The notes beneath the pieces are model-generated. The model saw nothing but the letters and a program-made list of their open reading frames with translations. It did not search any database and was not told the origin of the DNA. Both the position numbers and the translations under genes were made by a program. A stretch of 24,327 nucleotides of DNA from Gnetum montanum (Eukaryota; Streptophyta; Gnetopsida; Gnetales; Gnetaceae): positions 98,035-122,361 of the forward strand of contig MNCI01004158.1 in the NCBI GenBank assembly GCA_015680685.1, read 5' to 3'. This document shows, piece after piece, positions 1 through 10,513 of the stretch (the stretch's first letter is position 1; each line of letters opens with the position of its first letter).

Positions 1-398
1 GAACCTTAAAGTTGCAATTATTCTAATTGATAATAATTGTAAAAAAAATCACACTGATATTTTTGTTAATCCAAGATGTCTTCTTTTCATAGGGATGATT
101 CTCCACTAAAATTTGAGCATACATCTAAACAAAGGAATAAACAATTGAATCATCTAGTGCCCCAAAAATGCCAAGTGGTATATACTCATCTCGATAAGTA
201 TATTTCTAATTTCACCTTCATCCTACATCATGATGACTAAATGTAGTCGAAGGACATGGAGGATAATTGTGTTGTCACCTGATCAATTAGTTCTTGCAAT
301 GCTCCAACAACTAAGGGCTTCATACTAAATATGTTGAGTAAGATCATGACTCCAAGGATTATCATTCCACTGAAGCACAACGTAAAATCAATTGGCAA
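1..398. other. AT-rich stretch upstream of A gag, nothing recognised
   Basis: No primer-binding site resembling a tRNA 3' end, no TG...CA LTR terminus and no convincing domain is visible. A short + frame from the ATG at 78 runs to about 239 and could be the eroded start of the gag polyprotein, but I see no homology to the gag start of element B. Confidence 0.4.
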
Positions 399-2400
399 AT
401 GAAGAAACACTATGAAGCTGTGAAGGGAAAATTTTTAACTAACCCCTTATTCTTACTGGGTCAAAAAGATAGTGCTAATTCCTTCTCTAGGAGTTCTCAT
501 TTCCTTGACACTTGTCCCCTACATTTTGATGAAGGAGGCTTGAACCAAAATTTGCAGTCTACTGTAAAAAATCCTAGTTCAGGCAAGAATGGATCCCATG
601 ATCATGGAGGATCTAAAGATAGGAGTCATGACAATGACAAGGCTAAGCATCGCAATGATGATCATGGTTATGACCATCGAAGAGGGGGTCATAGGCTCCA
701 TAGTGCTAATCCTCCTTCCTCTTCACCTTCATCATCCTCTTCTTCCTTCTCTAGCTCTAACCAAAGCCACATAGGATGTGATGGTGATGGAGGTGACCAA
801 TGAGACAAAGATGATCATGATTGTAGAGCTTGTTGGACCAATCGAGATTAGGGGCATGGGCATTCAAGGAAGGTCCACCACCATGAGAGAAGGAATAATA
901 GAGGGCATCATAGGCATCATGGCCATCACAAAGGCCATAACTATGATGAGCATTTGCTTGTAACTCAAAACATGCTAAACATCGTAGAGGTAGTGAGAAT
1001 TCCATTAAGGAATGTGAAATATAGCCAAATTAAGCAATTAGATATGAAAAATATCCTCAAGTTTGAGGGGGGGATTTAATTCAGATTCATAGAACCATCT
1101 ACAAGCCTTTTACAATGTTTTTGCCTTGTAGAACATAGAGAATGAATGGTAAAAACTTAAGTTGTTCCCCACAAGACTCATAAAAGAAGTTGAAAGTTGG
1201 TACTGATCTTTAAAGTTGGAATCAATACATAGATGGAGTACAATGCTTGAGCTCTTTAATGATAAGTATCAAACATACTTCTAAGTGTCCAACTTGAGAA
1301 AGCAGATCCAAGGTTGGTGACAAGGAACACATGAACCCTTGGACATAACCATGGATAAGTACTATTCTCTTTTGCACTGGTGTCCTAGCTATGATTATTT
1401 TCAAAGGGAGCAACTTTTCCATATCATAGATGGACTCCGATAGAAAACAAGGAGAACTCTTGGGGCTATGTCCAAGGGAGACTATCAGAATGTAGAGTCC
1501 ATCAGATCTAAAGGTTCATTGAGGAAGTTGCTAAAGAAGAAGTATACCTAATAAAGAGAGAAAGTATAGAGGAGTACAACTGGGACCCTTCCATCAAAAA
1601 AAGGAAAGTCCAATTCTGTAATAATGAGGAGGAGGCACCACTTGATGAGGTGGTGTAATGAAAGACCCTATCAATCTGGAAGTTTATTTCAAAAATTTTG
1701 ACTAAGGTAAAAATGTGGAAATCTTTGGATGAAAAGTTCCAAACTACTCTAAAAATAGAAAAGGTATCCAAAGAGCAAAGTAGTGATTGTGATCGCAGGA
1801 GAAAGAACAAATTTGAATGTTTCCACCAAAGAAGTAAAGGAAAAGCTGCTATTGTAGAGGAGCTTGTGGAGTCTGAATCAAATGATAATGATGGATGTGA
1901 CATTTGCCAATACAAACATCCTAAGGAATGTTGCCCCATTGTGTCATAGTTCTATGAATCTAGGGTGTACACTATAAATCTCAGATTGGCTAGAAGGAAA
2001 GTACCTAAAAGATTTACTTATCCTCAAGGCAATTCATGGTAGTTCCATCAATAATGAGCCTATTACCCATGTGGAGCTCCACCACAACTATTTGAGTAGT
2101 ATCATCAATGGCAGCACTCATGGTCATGAGGGATGCCACCACCAATGTAGTAGTACCCTTATAAATAGCCTAATCCATATGGGTACTATGTTTAGCAGCC
2201 CATTTCTCCACATGACTCTTCAAGTTATGCCTCATTCCAACATCACTACTACCCTCTTGAGTATTATAGAGCTTATTCTCCATCTTTAAGAGGGGAATCC
2301 CCATATCCTTATCATCCTTATCATCCTTCTATGCATGTTCCTTCTTCCTCAATCCAATTACGACCTACTCCATCAATGCAAGGTGAGATTCTAGCCTAGC
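399..2400 (+). pseudogene. gag: Element A gag polyprotein remnant
   Basis: This encodes the capsid/nucleocapsid precursor of a plant Ty3/gypsy element, which would form virus-like particles in the cytoplasm. The N-terminal part (399-1070) is rich in His, Asp, Gly and Ser, with repeated HH and DH pairs. From about 1030 it follows element B's gag closely: KFEGG then a frameshift in a seven-G run (about 1065-1072), HLQAFYN, KLFPTRLIKE, and from 1238 MLELFNDKYQTY, LRKQIQGW, HEPLD and FHIIDGLR. A zinc-knuckle-like CX2CX4HX4C pattern (CDICQYKHPKECCP) lies at about 1888-1935. After it comes a Tyr/Pro/Ser-rich tail with PYPYHPYHPS near 2300. Stops at 801 and 849 and many later ones, plus at least two frame changes, make it non-functional. 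The 399 start is only the first open ATG in this frame. The end is approximate. Confidence 0.8.
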
Positions 2401-2586
2401 CATAGCAATGTAATACTACTAGGGCTATTAACTTACAGTTAGCTTTTTGGCCAAGCAGTTCAAAAACTAGATCCAAAAAAAGACCAAACTAGCAATCTTA
2501 CAAAGCCCTTATAGACTCATATAGTTAATAACCCTACTTCTTCCTCATTATCTGTATCTAATCCACTTGATTCCCCTTCAAACTAG

Positions 2587-3070
2587 ATGCCTCCTAAAGT
2601 GCATGTCATCATGCTAACCCATGCAATAACTGATTGGATAAAGGTTGGTCACCTTCCTAGGAAAATATCTAATCATGGAAGTTCCTTAATCTATCTACAA
2701 ATCACTAGAAATGAGCCTTGCAAAGCTCTTATAGATTTAGATCTGGTGTTATCTAATTTCTCATGAGATGTACAACACTTGAAACCTGCCTTCACTCAAG
2801 AAGAGTAACATCTATCTTAAGTTTCCAAACTAATCCATCATTATTCCCTTGGGATTGGTGGAGGAAATAATGACTACCATCTATTAGTGGTCCTATCTTA
2901 CTAACTTCCTAGTGATCTATGTTGATAATTGTAAGGGGTACTTTCCAATCATCATGGAAAGGGCTTGGCTAAGTGTCATTGATGCATGGCTGGGCATCAG
3001 AGATCTTTCCTTAGAGATTTCCAAGAAAATGAAATTGGAAAGATCGAGAAGAACATAGTTCCATGCATTG
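2587..3070 (+). pseudogene. Element A retropepsin (protease) remnant
   Basis: This would be the aspartic protease that matures the Gag-Pol polyprotein. It follows the gag tail on the same strand. The active-site region reads ALIDLDLVLSNFS at about 2724-2762, where the family has ALID-S-G-S/A-..NLIS, so the catalytic D-T/S-G is spoiled at the third position. Downstream, in a different frame, PIIMERAWLSVIDAWLGIRD (about 2945-3005) matches the family's C-terminal strand pattern in which PIILGRPWL is followed by a D-A-x-I-G core. Several stops and a frame change occur in between. I base the call on these two blocks and their position between gag and reverse transcriptase. Confidence 0.7.
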
Positions 3071-3349
3071 CGTACAATGATACAAGATGCAACTATGTGT
3101 AGAAACTATGAGATATAAAAGTACATCAATCACAGCATGCATGCAGCATGCAAATGAGATAAAGATTCAAAGGTGCATATACACAACAATCACAAAACAA
3201 GATGGCACCCAGTGGCTAATAGCTAATCTTGAAAGTAGCACACTTTGCATGGAACTAATTGAAAGCCTAATAAGTGCCTATGTTGAAAGCATGAAGGAAC
3301 TAGAGTGAGCTCATCACCAACTCTCCAATGGTGAAATTGATGACACTTA

Positions 3350-4290
3350 TTGGGGAGAGTTGGAAATCCATGAAAATTTCAAACATGATCCCTCAGAGTT
3401 GAAAACTCTACCTACTAGCATGAAGTATGTTTTTGTCAAATGAAAAGTCAATGATAATTAATGCCAACCTTACTCTTGAATAGAAAGAGAAAATATTGAA
3501 GGTGGTTGACAAATGACCAACAATCTTTTCTTGGTCACATCCTAAACTCACTGGGATTGATCCTAGGGCATGCCAACATCACGTCAATATTGATCCTTCC
3601 ATCAATCTTTTGAGGTAGCCACAATAGTAGTTTAATCTTAAATTAAAGCAAATTGTCAAGGAGGATATTGAACAACTCCTCAATATGAGGTTCATCTATT
3701 CCATTGTGGATAACGAGTGGGTTAGCCCACTTGTGATCATGCCAAGGAAAGAAGGTAAGTGGAGGGTTTGTATTGGCTTCAAGTTGTTGAACATGGTGAC
3801 CTACAAAGATCCTTTTCCATTGTCATTTGTGGACTAGGTGTTGGACACTATCTTTAGACATTGCTTTTACAACTTTATGGATGGTTATAGTGGCTATAAC
3901 CAAATTCAAATTGCATTCAAGGATCAGGTCAAAACTACATTCACAAGTTCCTAGGGGACTTTTGCATACAAAAGATGCCTTTTGGTCTATGCAATGCCCC
4001 TACAACCTTCCAATGCCTTATCCTTATCATTTTTCAATAATAGATTGGTAGCAGTTTGGAAATCTTCATGGATGACTTCTCCACCTATGGTGCTACATTT
4101 GAGAAAGCCCTAAACCAACTTGAGCAAATTCTAAAAACATGTGTGAAGACTGATCTTTTTTTGAATTCACAAAAGAGCCATTTGATGGTCTAGGAGGGCA
4201 TTGTGTTAGGGTACAGAATTTCACAAGTAAGGATTGAGGTGGACCTTGAAATGATTAGGCTCCTATAAGGAATTACTCATCAGTTAGAAA
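3350..4290 (+). pseudogene. pol: Element A reverse transcriptase remnant
   Basis: This is the RNA-dependent DNA polymerase of a Ty3/gypsy element. Visible blocks are the linker ELKTLPTSMKYVF (about 3400), the entry block PRACQHHVNIDPS (about 3566), EDIEQLLNMRFI with WVSPLVIMPRK and GKWRVCIGF (3660-3780), NFMDGYSGYNQI (about 3872-3907, with the first catalytic Asp), the YKRMPFGLCNAPTTFQC block (about 3967-4017) and the catalytic FMDDFSTYG (about 4063-4091). LEQILKTCVKTDLFLNSQKS and VLGYRIS follow. The FxDD form is usual in plant gypsy elements, so the catalytic pair itself survives. Several frameshifts (for example near 3950 and 4040) and stops break the frame. The boundaries are approximate because the domain joins protease and RNase H through degenerate linkers. 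Confidence 0.9.
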
Positions 4291-4389
4291 TTGGTAAAGA
4301 TGTCTAATCATTCCTTGGTCAACTAGCTTCTACCAACGATTCATAAAGAATTTCTCTAAGATCACTAAACTATTAGTAGAACCTACAAA

Positions 4390-4723
4390 AAAAGATGCTC
4401 CATCCGTATGAATTGAGAAATGTCAAAAGGTATTCCAGAAACTCAAAGAAAAGCTTGTGGAAACTCCAATTCTATGAGTACCTAATTGGTCCCAACGATC
4501 TCACATCATGATAGATGCAATGAACTATGCCTTGGGAGCCATGCTCACATAGTTAGATGATTAGAACTGACTATACTACATCCACTATGCAAGCTAAAGT
4601 ATTGTGAGTACATAGCTAAATTACATCACAAGAGAGAAAGAGTTGATGGTGATGGTGTATGTCATGGAGAAATTCAAGAACTATGTGCTTGGATATAAGG
4701 TATTCATGCACACAGACCATAGT
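4390..4723 (+). pseudogene. Element A RNase H, 5' portion (interrupted by element B)
   Basis: The RNase H domain would remove the RNA strand during reverse transcription. The segment shows KVFQKLKEKLVETPIL (about 4427-4475), a block with IMIDAMNYALGAML (about 4507-4550, with the first catalytic Asp) and TREKELMVMVYVMEKFKNYV (about 4628-4690), and stops at FMHTDH (about 4704-4720). In intact elements the TDH motif continues directly into a further conserved block. Here it meets the TGATGAG terminus of element B, and the missing block appears 8.6 kb away at 13327. Stops are present in this part too. Confidence 0.85.
4719..4723. repeat. Target-site duplication of element B, left copy (ATAGT)
   Basis: Five bases directly before the TGATGAG end of the left LTR. 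They match the five bases after the right LTR (ATAGA, 13322-13326) at 4 of 5 positions. The surrounding A coding sequence supports this exact junction, because the RNase H frame is continuous when one copy and the insert are removed. Confidence 0.8.
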
Positions 4724-5519
4724 TGATGAGTGGTGAGGTACCCCTACACTCAACCATATGAATACAAGCATTCTCACGCATGATCCAGTCGAACTCCGTA
4801 GATGAACTAGTTGTGGCACCTAGACAGTTATCCTTAGGTTGCAGTTCACTATCTTCCCACCTGGACTAGTATTATATTTGTCATGTATGGTTTAGTCCAG
4901 AGTGAGGTGTATGATGAGTTTCCTAATCTAATGCTACTCCTGAAGGCAATGGAAAATAAGGTTAACTAAGCTAGGAGGAAAAGGGTAAGAGAATCTAATC
5001 TAGCCTAAGAACGATGAGCATCCGTTCCTTGATCATCCATACACATCTTGGACTTCGTGCATGACTACCACTAGAATTACCAAGCACAGATCCTAGGTAT
5101 GCCACTGGAATACCAAGTAGTCACACTTAAATGCTCGTAATCAAGTCGTACTCATTCCGCATTATTAGGAGATAAGGATGAGAGAGAGATTAATTAGGAA
5201 AGCAGTAAATAAAAATTAAGTAAATAAATAAACAAAGTAAATAACAATTAAGTAAATAAATAAACAAAGTGAATGCTTCAATGATGAAGTAATCTCGATC
5301 TTTATTGCTGGTCATGTGTGTGTCCAAGTATGTCACACTCGAATAAAGGATGTCGTACAATTACATTCACCACACTACGGGTAGACACGAGAAAATAATC
5401 TATCTCTGGAGGGATCAAACTGCCAGAGCTTCACTACAATCTAACCTATGCTATCAAACAAGGGAGATCCACTTCTTATTTATAGACATTGCAGCGGACT
5501 GCGATATCGTGTCCCATCA
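4724..5519 (-). repeat. Element B 3' LTR
   Basis: 796 bp. On the minus strand it starts TGATGGGACAC and ends CCACTCATCA, giving TG...CA ends with matching TGATG/CATCA termini. It aligns to 12510-13321 over its whole length. Compared with that copy it has a 32-bp tandem duplication of an AGTAAATAAATAAACAAAGT-type block (5220-5270) and has lost about 48 bp of the GATATC array, keeping one unit at about 5502-5507. A TATA box (TATAAATA, minus strand) lies at 5485-5477, so U3 is very short (about 45 bp here) and R-U5 takes up most of the LTR. Confidence 0.92.
4861..4900 (-). other. Conserved LTR stem-loop, copy in B 3' LTR
   Basis: CTGGACTA (4861-4868) pairs perfectly with TAGTCCAG (4893-4900) around a 24-nt loop. 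The same structure is in the other B LTR. Element E has a different but also perfectly paired stem around a loop that shares the GTCATG...GTATGGTT core. In the element's transcript it lies in the downstream (U5) part of the LTR. Confidence 0.7.
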
Positions 5520-5530
5520 TACCCCCATGA
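5520..5530 (-). promoter_or_regulatory. Candidate polypurine tract of element B
   Basis: On the minus strand the sequence CATGGGGGTA lies directly against the 3' LTR start TGATGGGAC. A G-rich run here would prime plus-strand DNA synthesis in an LTR retrotransposon. It is short and eroded, and the call rests mainly on position. Confidence 0.55.
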
Positions 5531-5675
5531 CTGAATAAAAACTCATCCTCGAGTTACAGTGATTACACAATGGATAGGAATGGGATTATTAAATGGAAAT
5601 AGAAATGGAACAATCCTGTAGTATGGGAAGAAAACACAACACAAAAAATATGCTACAACTACAAAAATTTGAAAC

Positions 5676-8441
5676 TCATGTAGTTGCTGGTGGCGGTGGC
5701 TCCTCCATTGGTGCCTTCCCTTTGTTTTGTGCTCCAGGTTTTCAGGCTTGATGGCATTGAAGTATAGCCTAGAGCTTCTCCTCTTCAATCCAAGGGTCTT
5801 GTGCTATCCATGCTAATGTTCCAATTTTTGACAGAGTCAACACCTCCCATGGATAGGGTAGTTGAGGAAACATTTGGTTGGCCTTGACATACCAAGCCGC
5901 GAACACCCGTCGTTCCTTCTCATAGGCTCTGGCTTTCTTCTTGTATTCTTGAAAGTCTGCTAGCCATCAAGCCAAGTCAGTTATGACATCTTTCTATCCC
6001 TAGTAGTTGGATTTTACCACCTCAAGTTCAGAATTTGCAACATCTAGTTTTTCTACCAGCTTCTTGCACTCTACAAATTCTTCTTCCTATTTGATGTGGG
6101 TGGAAGCTACCTGCTGCTTGAGCTCCATTCTTGGGTGCCCTGTTGTTAACATGGCAAGGTTGGCATATCTAAGGTTTGTCAACTCCATGTATTCTGTCAA
6201 GTCTTGAATCTAAAATTCTCAGTTCTTAACTTCCACTTGGTGGGAGAAGGCATACATGTCCAATATGGCCCGCCAATCAGTGTGTTAAGCACTGATAGTG
6301 TTGATTTGGGCCTTGGCCATATGGATCTCCTTCTCTAGGATTTTCTTATACATCCCCACATGATCACAGAAGTGCTCCTTCAGCTTCTCATGTCATTTAG
6401 CCTCATTCTACCATGCGCTTATCTCAGTTGCCAAATTTTAACGAATGGCGCATACCTCCTCCATCGAGAGGGCTCGATTTTCTTTGGCTAAATGGCTTAC
6501 GTCTCAGTTGACCCAGATAAATTGTTCTTGTAACTGATAAAAGTGTTCATCAAGAACATTCTTTTGCTTTTCTACAATGGTCGACCAAAGGTTGTCAGTT
6601 GCAAGCTGCTTGTTTTCTTCCTGTAAGGCTTTGAGTGCCTTGAGATGTGCATGAGTTTGCACCTGTGCTGCGGAGGCATCCCAAAAAAGCCTTCTCCTTT
6701 TTATCCACCACCCTTTTATTCTCTGCTATTAATTTTTTTAGCTGCTCAATTTTAAATTTTTCTAGCTAGTCTACGAGAATGAATTGCAGAGGGTCCTGCT
6801 ATGCTGCTTGTAAGGCCATGAGCTGCTCTTGGAGTTTTTGCACTTCAGCTTCAGCATGCTTGGCCCTTACTTCTATTAAGACTAGCTTTCCCTTTATGGA
6901 AATGAGGTCTAATTGAATTACTATAACATCCTGAGGGATGTCAAACAGGGACGTCATTACTTGCCCTGTTTGAAGCAATCGATCAAGCACATCCTCATGT
7001 TCCGTAGGAGTCATTGAGGTTCTGGCCAGATTTTGGGCATCCCGTGATCCTGAGAGATCTGTTGGTGGCACAACAGGTACATTAAAGGATTCTTTGATGT
7101 GATCTATGACCACTTCTGCAGCTCCCGCGACATTCTAGTGTTGCATGATCACCACAGTGGCCCCTTCACCAATCTCTAGCTGCACCTAGAAAGATGTCAC
7201 ATTTCCTGAGATTTGTTGTGACCATATACTTTCCCATCCTCCTGTTTGATAGATACTTCCCCCCTTGTGCGATCTAATTGAATATTAGGCTACCTGGCAT
7301 CATCGATGACGCAGAAGAGGTTTGCGTCATCACGAATTCCCCAACTGACCATCTCAACGATGGCCCTCAGATGCCTCATCAACAGTCTGTAGTCTTGTGG
7401 TAGTGGTGGCTGATCCTAGCATGTGCTAGGTCCTGCTTCTTATTGTTGGTTGGGACCTATGGCTGGAGGTTGACTAAGTCCAACCACATGTTCTTCTTCT
7501 TGTTCTGTTCCTAGCTCTTCACCAGTGCTTTTTCTTGGAGCTAGCACCTTTAGTAATTTAGCATATGAAGCAGTTTGGGCTTTCCGGAGGATGTCATTGG
7601 TGTATCCCCAGATACCAGCACGTCGGCAAAGCTTTCTGATGATACAAGGGAAAGGCAACGCCATCTTCCTTTTCTTTCGTTCTTCGAACCACCTCAGGAT
7701 CTCTATCAAATATAGATGGGGTAGGTTAGCGTTAACCTTTCCCATCAACACTGCACATCCTCTAGCCGCATACGTTGATATTCTTTTTAAACCCTTTGTG
7801 GGGAAGAGGTGATATGTTTCAATTTTGAAGTAAACTCTCTCTTCTGTCGTCAATTCACCAAATGCTTTGTCTCTGCCATAAGCCTTCTCTAACCAATCCT
7901 TTCACACATCAGGGTCTAAACGGGTGGATAACCAAGCAACCTGGGGCCCTGTATTCAGAAGGTTTAACACTTCCAAAATGGCTTGAGCAGAGAAGTCAAC
8001 TGTCACACCACGAATATTAATAGTGGTACCTTGCTCCCTATTGTGCCAAAATTGGTATGTTTCTCCTAGGTACCAAGCACCCCTTTCTGAGAGGATAGGC
8101 CAAAAGGGAGACTCTTTGAGGTGATCCCTAATGGCCTTAGGAGCAAACTCTGCAAATGATTCAAAGTTCAATTCCATAATCACCGTAGCAAATGTGGACT
8201 TCTCATGGATTGCCTGAACACAATCTTGAGACAACGTGAGTTGTTGTCCCAGTTCAGGCGCTACAGCAGCTCCTCCTTCTACCTACCCAGATCGTCCGAT
8301 AGGAGGTTCATCTTGATGGATGCTGAATGATTGCTCCTCATGTTATGCATGTTGTCCAGTAGGTCTTTGTCTTCCACCTCTCTAAGCTTGTTTACTTCTA
8401 CCTTGGGTAGGACCTTCCTGCTATCTACATTTTGGGGCCAT
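5676..8441 (-). pseudogene. Element B accessory ORF: plant-transposon-associated domain plus long coiled coil
   Basis: A 922-codon frame from ATG at 8441 to TGA at 5678-5676. It starts MAPKC and has a Gly/Gln/Arg-rich leader (codons 1-65). Codons about 70-330 contain NIRGVTVDFSAQAILEVLN, ARGCAVLMGKVNANLPHLYL and ALPFPCIIRKLCRRAGI. These resemble the domain annotated as 'putative plant transposon protein', often carried by plant LTR and DNA elements (my recognition, not a search). From about codon 445 to 900 the sequence is a heptad-rich coiled coil, for example HAEAEVQKLQEQLMALQA, and it ends in a basic and Pro-rich tail (KGKAPMEEPPPPATT). Two compensating frameshifts (near 7140 and in the A6 run at about 6686) and about 20 stops, most one transition from Gln, Trp or Arg codons, disable it. 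No catalytic motif is seen. A structural or particle-associated role is possible but unproven. Confidence 0.75.
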
Positions 8442-8469
8442 CTGCAATCACACGGGCCAAGCGTTAGTA
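8442..8469 (-). promoter_or_regulatory. Candidate 3' splice site before the accessory ORF
   Basis: On the minus strand a perfect branch-point consensus TACTAAC (8469-8463) is followed about 20 nt later by TTGCAG ending at 8442, and the ATG begins at the next base. This arrangement suggests that the accessory ORF is reached through a spliced leader. I cannot fix the 5' donor; AAGGTATAAC near 8500 looks good but would make the intron too short. Confidence 0.5.
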
Positions 8470-8911
8470 AGGTTGTTCTGGAATTTAAGTTATACCTTAC
8501 TGCTTGCCTTTATGAATGATCTTATGTTATCACATGTGAAAGTGCCAAAAAGTTTGTAATAATTAGTCCTGTGACTTAGGTGGTTTCTATTTTAGTTTCC
8601 CAGTATACCTAGGGATTAAATGATACTTAGGCACAATTATTCTAAGTGTTATAGTTAATTACCCTAACTAATTTCCTTTGGGCAATGGTAAATTTCAAAA
8701 AAGTTAGGCACTTTTTGGCAAGTGTCCCTCCCCCACGACTAAGCTGAACACTCCAGGTTCAAGTAGGTTCAAACAGAATACAAATTAGAGTGCTAGCGAG
8801 CGAGATAGAGAGAGAAAAGCAAGGGTCGCTCAATCACAAGTCGTAGAGAAAAATTTCAACAACTTCCCCCGTGTGAATGAGAAAATGATGCTAAGTGTTG
8901 CGGGGGGTGAC

Positions 8912-9012
8912 CTATTTATAGCCGGCGGGGACATGATATTGTGTACGATACATCGCATACACGATATCACGTGGGATGCAATATCGCGTACACAATATCT
9001 CATCCCTAGTGA
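8912..9012 (-). promoter_or_regulatory. Internal promoter of element B, homologous to its LTR U3
   Basis: On the minus strand a CTATAAATAG TATA box (8921-8912) is preceded by an array of GATATC-like units at 8994, 8980, 8963, 8947 and 8935, spaced 12-17 bp. The core around 8955-8990 matches the U3 array of the right LTR (13265-13300) nearly base for base, including GATATCAC-G-GGGATGC and the 17/14-bp spacing. No LTR end (CACTCATCA) or second LTR landmark lies downstream, so this is not a whole nested LTR. Transcription from here would run towards the accessory ORF at 8441. Confidence 0.65.
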
Positions 9013-10513
9013 TGTGAGACATTATGAAAATATTGAATTTTTAAATGATTTCTTTGAAATTAACGTTGGAAATTGAGGACATTAACTATGATCAAGATGT
9101 TCTAGGGCAATTTCATGAATTCAAGAGGCACCATTAATGATAAGGATGTGGATTTTATCAATAAAACCTTGGGTGGTAAGAAAAAGGTTATGTGATGGTA
9201 CATTGGAACATTGAAATTCAGAGGGATAGTAGTAGGGAAAGAATGTTATCAAAATTATGTTGAGGATAAGAAATGGTGTTGTGAGCTATGTCAAAAGTGA
9301 AGATTACAAAAGATTACACAAGTGGGTCCTCCCCAAAGCAGGTTTCAACCTATAATGCCCTTGTGTAACCACACTTAAAGTGTCCGTGGGCACTAGAAGG
9401 ATTAAATGTAATTTGCACTAACTTCACAAAATACACACATGTAAATATCATCGGAATGAGATGAAAATTCTATGCTACATGGGACACGAGTTACAATTAC
9501 ACGAATAGTGAGATGAGATGAACTATAGAAAGGGATCATAGAGATTGGGACATGAGGTAACTGACCCAGGGCACAGTGAATCCTGCTTGTAAAGCATGAT
9601 TAATAGGTCATTAACTTGTCATTCCAAGATCAGGACCAAGTCCATTCCTCTAATCAGTGACATCGCATTGTTTCATCCCATGATGAACAACTATGAGAGT
9701 ATCATAACAACAAGGCGTACGATCACTTGGTGTTTTGTTCAAGGGAGGAGTGACTTTTGTTTTGTGACACTTTGTTTTTCTTCTTTTTCTCTTTTTTTTT
9801 TCTTGAATACTGAATCCAGAGAAATCGCCAACCTTCAGGCATGGGTGCATGTCTTTCCAGTGGGACCCCCTAGAATAGCGTTTCATTTTTGAGTGCCCTT
9901 TTGATTACTCTTACTCCCATTTTTCATTAGATCTACAAGGATCTTAGTACAACCACGTTGCATGATAACTCCCACAAATGTCACCAAAGAGAATCCACAA
10001 GTCCCCTTGATGTCACACCCTAATCATTCCCTCTTGGTCCATCCTTCTTCATTCTAGGTACAATGAACACAAAATTAATTTTAAGTTTTACAAATGTCAA
10101 GAATATCACTGTACCCTCGAAAAGAACTTCTTATTTGTAGAATGGATGAGTGGGTGTAGGAGGCTCATTGTTCCAAATAATTGATCACTCGAGGCTTAAT
10201 AACATAGAACACACCTCAACCAACGATCCACATGAGTGTTTTATTTATAGATGAGATTACTTACAAAAACATAAAAACACAACAAGATGAAAAGATAAAA
10301 CAAAAAGTTGAAAAATGAAAAATTGGAAAACAAAAAATTGTAAAATCAAAGAAAATGAAAATTATTTATTAATCCTGCTTATTATGAAAATGGGGGATAT
10401 CCCTCATAACTAATCAGTTGAGGATGGCAAGGATTAATAAATGGAAGATGAGGATCCTTGCATGTTGGAAATATTGGGGCTTGGTCATCCTTACCCCATC
10501 AGGGTTCACACAC
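9013..10513. other. Element B spacer between gag and internal promoter, no coding domain
   Basis: About 1.5 kb lies where pol would be expected, yet I see no protease, RT, RNase H or integrase motif on either strand. It holds an A-rich (minus strand T-rich) irregular repeat at 10262-10370, a TATA-like CTATAAATAA (minus strand, about 10251-10240) without GATATC units, and a pyrimidine run at 9776-9806. Short open frames here have no recognisable content. Confidence 0.6.

Noticed and set aside
7525-7812. Plus-strand open frame opposite the accessory ORF
   Set aside because: It is an antisense shadow of the better supported minus-strand domain with ARGCAVLMGKVNANLPHLYL.
8560-9012. Complete nested solo LTR inside element B
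   Set aside because: Only the U3-like promoter part matches. The other LTR end (CACTCATCA on the minus strand) and a target duplication are missing.
8873-9076. Open frame over the internal promoter region
   Set aside because: It reads through the TATA box and GATATC array on the opposite strand and has no protein-like features.
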